NCBI RefSeq assembly: GCF_030651495.1
Contig: NZ_JAUSFI010000023.1
Coordinates: 1-64,000, forward strand
DNA: 64,000 bases
Direction of reading: 5' to 3'
Source: Undibacterium sp.
Lineage (GTDB): Bacteria > Pseudomonadota > Gammaproteobacteria > Burkholderiales > Burkholderiaceae_D
A program made the position numbers and the translations under genes. Below, in pieces: positions 62,953 to 64,000 of this stretch (its first letter is position 1; the number at the start of each line of letters is the position of its first letter). The notes below the pieces were generated by a model. That model was given only the letters and a program-made list of their open reading frames with translations. It had not been told where the DNA came from and searched no databases.

Positions 62953-64000
62953 ATGCCGATGCCAAAACCAGAAAACTCTCCCTCGCGTTTCCGAACCGAC
63001 ATTAACGGCCTGCGCGCCTGGGCGGTCGTGGCCGTTATCTTGTACCATTTTGGCGTGCGCGGTTTTAGCGGCGGTTTTGTCGGCGTCGACATTTTCTTTG
63101 TCATCTCAGGGTTCCTGATGACCGGCATCGTCGTGAAGGGATTGGAACAGGGGCGTTTTTCGCTGATCGAGTTTTACCTGGCAAGGGCCAGGCGCATATT
63201 GCCGGCCTTGCTGGCCCTATGCGCCATCTTGCTCGCCTTGGGCTGGTTTTTGTTGATGCCGCCGGATTACCAGATGCTGAGCACGCACGCCATCGCCAGC
63301 CTGCTGTTCTTGTCGAATCTCAAGTATTGGGACGAGGCGGGCTATTTTGATCTGGCTTCGCATGAAAAGTGGCTGCTGCATACCTGGTCGCTGTCGGTGG
63401 AGTGGCAATTTTATTTACTCTTGCCGCTATTTTTATGGGCCGCGTGGCGCCTCTTGCCAGGCCGCAGCGTGCAGGCATGGAGCCTCTTTTGCGGCCTGCT
63501 GATGTCACTCGCCGCATCAATGCTGGTCACGGCAAGCCATCCGGTCAGCGCTTTTTTTATGCTGCATACCCGCGCATGGGAGATGCTCGCGGGTGGACTG
63601 GTTTTTATGCTGGCACCACGTGTCAGCTTTACGCCGCAGCATCGCCGCTGGTTGGAAACCCTGGGGTTTCTGCTGATTTTAGTATCCGTGGCGGTTTTTG
63701 ACAAAAGCACAGCGTGGCCAGGTTGGCGCGCTGCGCTCCCCGTCGCGGCGGCCATGATGGTATTGCTGGCCAATCGCGTCTCGTTGTGGAGCAATAGCAA
63801 GCCGGCGCAATGGCTGGGAGACCGTTCCTATTCACTCTATCTGTGGCACTGGCCGGTCTGTGTCGCGCTGGTGTATGCCGAATTGCAAGTGCTGCCGCTG
63901 GCCATCGCCGGTGGCATGCTATTTACGCTGGTTCTTGGCGATTTGTCCTATCGCTGGATAGAAAATCCTACGCGCAGACTGCTGGGGCGGGGAAGTTCTT
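62953..64000 (+). CDS. OafA/YrhL-type membrane acyltransferase (partial, runs off window)
   Basis: The frame stays open from ATG 62953 (MPMPKPENSPSRFRTD) to the window end, so the ORF track omits it; at least 349 codons are seen. The acyltransferase-3 fold is clear from INGLRAWAVVAVILYHFG, GGFVGVDIFFVISGFLMTGI, FYLARARRILPALL, LHTWSLSVEWQFYLLLPLF and, near the end, WLGDRSYSLYLWHWPVCVALV, all typical of OafA-like O-acetylases of LPS or exopolysaccharide. Many relatives carry a C-terminal SGNH domain, which would lie beyond the window. The start codon choice is moderate: a second Met follows two codons later. Confidence 0.88.
   Translation, partial: MPMPKPENSPSRFRTDINGLRAWAVVAVILYHFGVRGFSGGFVGVDIFFVISGFLMTGIVVKGLEQGRFSLIEFYLARARRILPALLALCAILLALGWFLLMPPDYQMLSTHAIASLLFLSNLKYWDEAGYFDLASHEKWLLHTWSLSVEWQFYLLLPLFLWAAWRLLPGRSVQAWSLFCGLLMSLAASMLVTASHPVSAFFMLHTRAWEMLAGGLVFMLAPRVSFTPQHRRWLETLGFLLILVSVAVFDKSTAWPGWRAALPVAAAMMVLLANRVSLWSNSKPAQWLGDRSYSLYLWHWPVCVALVYAELQVLPLAIAGGMLFTLVLGDLSYRWIENPTRRLLGRGSS

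Overview
The window looks like a chromosomal segment of a mesophilic betaproteobacterium, order Burkholderiales, most likely family Oxalobacteraceae (Undibacterium/Herminiimonas/Janthinobacterium-like). This rests on gene order: pilMNOPQ-aroK-aroB-dgt, kdsD-kdsC-lptCAB-rpoN-hpf with a divergent Kef-type antiporter, ahcY-holin-metF behind an SAH riboswitch, and paired LpxL-type acyltransferases beside metK. The assignment is inferred from synteny and protein character; no rRNA gene or database match was available. I see no tRNA, rRNA, CRISPR array, transposase or prophage.

Layout. 0.25-5.3 kb: type IV pilus assembly operon pilMNOPQ, visibly AT-richer than the rest of the window. 5.35-6.85 kb: an Ig-like-repeat lipoprotein placed between pilQ and the shikimate genes. 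6.9-10.5 kb: a fused shikimate kinase/3-dehydroquinate synthase (aroKB), a dGTPase-like HD hydrolase and a DUF4197 protein. 10.9-15.8 kb: a branched-chain amino-acid ABC importer in which the second permease and first ATPase are one polypeptide, closed by a bidirectional terminator. 16-22.8 kb (minus strand): a 3-hydroxyisobutyryl-CoA hydrolase-like enzyme, hpf, rpoN, lptB, lptA, lptC, kdsC and kdsD (LPS Kdo synthesis and LPS export). 23-25.5 kb: Kef-type antiporter and apt. 25.7-28.5 kb: SAH riboswitch, ahcY, a holin-like membrane protein and metF, the recycling arm of the methyl cycle. 28.6-32.2 kb (minus): M16 peptidase and 5-formyl-THF cyclo-ligase. 32.2-36.9 kb: soluble lytic transglycosylase, GST-like protein, CCA-adding enzyme, GNAT acetyltransferase. 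37.2-41 kb: two Lrp/AsnC regulators, then hppD and phhA for phenylalanine/tyrosine catabolism. 41-45 kb: two LpxL-type acyltransferases, metK behind a hairpin-rich leader, and an M14 carboxypeptidase-like protein. 45.3-51.6 kb: an OFA-family (oxalate/formate) transporter and a molybdenum NAD-dependent formate dehydrogenase with fused gamma-beta subunit plus alpha subunit. 51.8-57.7 kb: a pair of overlapping ABC half-exporters and penicillin-binding protein 1A. 58-62.8 kb: an unrecognised lipoprotein, a secreted cupin, metC with a divergent Lrp regulator, and an AEC permease. 62.95 kb to the end: an OafA-like acyltransferase cut by the window edge.

Methionine/SAM metabolism recurs at three separate loci (ahcY-metF, metK, metC). 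Envelope biogenesis is the other recurring theme (pilus, LPS synthesis and export, lipid A acylation, peptidoglycan synthesis and turnover).

The least explained signals are non-coding. A roughly 45-bp two-hairpin element occurs three times in intergenic DNA. A separate long-hairpin element occurs twice, flanking the unrecognised lipoprotein, with structural look-alikes elsewhere. The metK leader has three consecutive hairpins, and a 12-bp-arm perfect palindrome precedes the OFA transporter. All were found by eye and no search was run.
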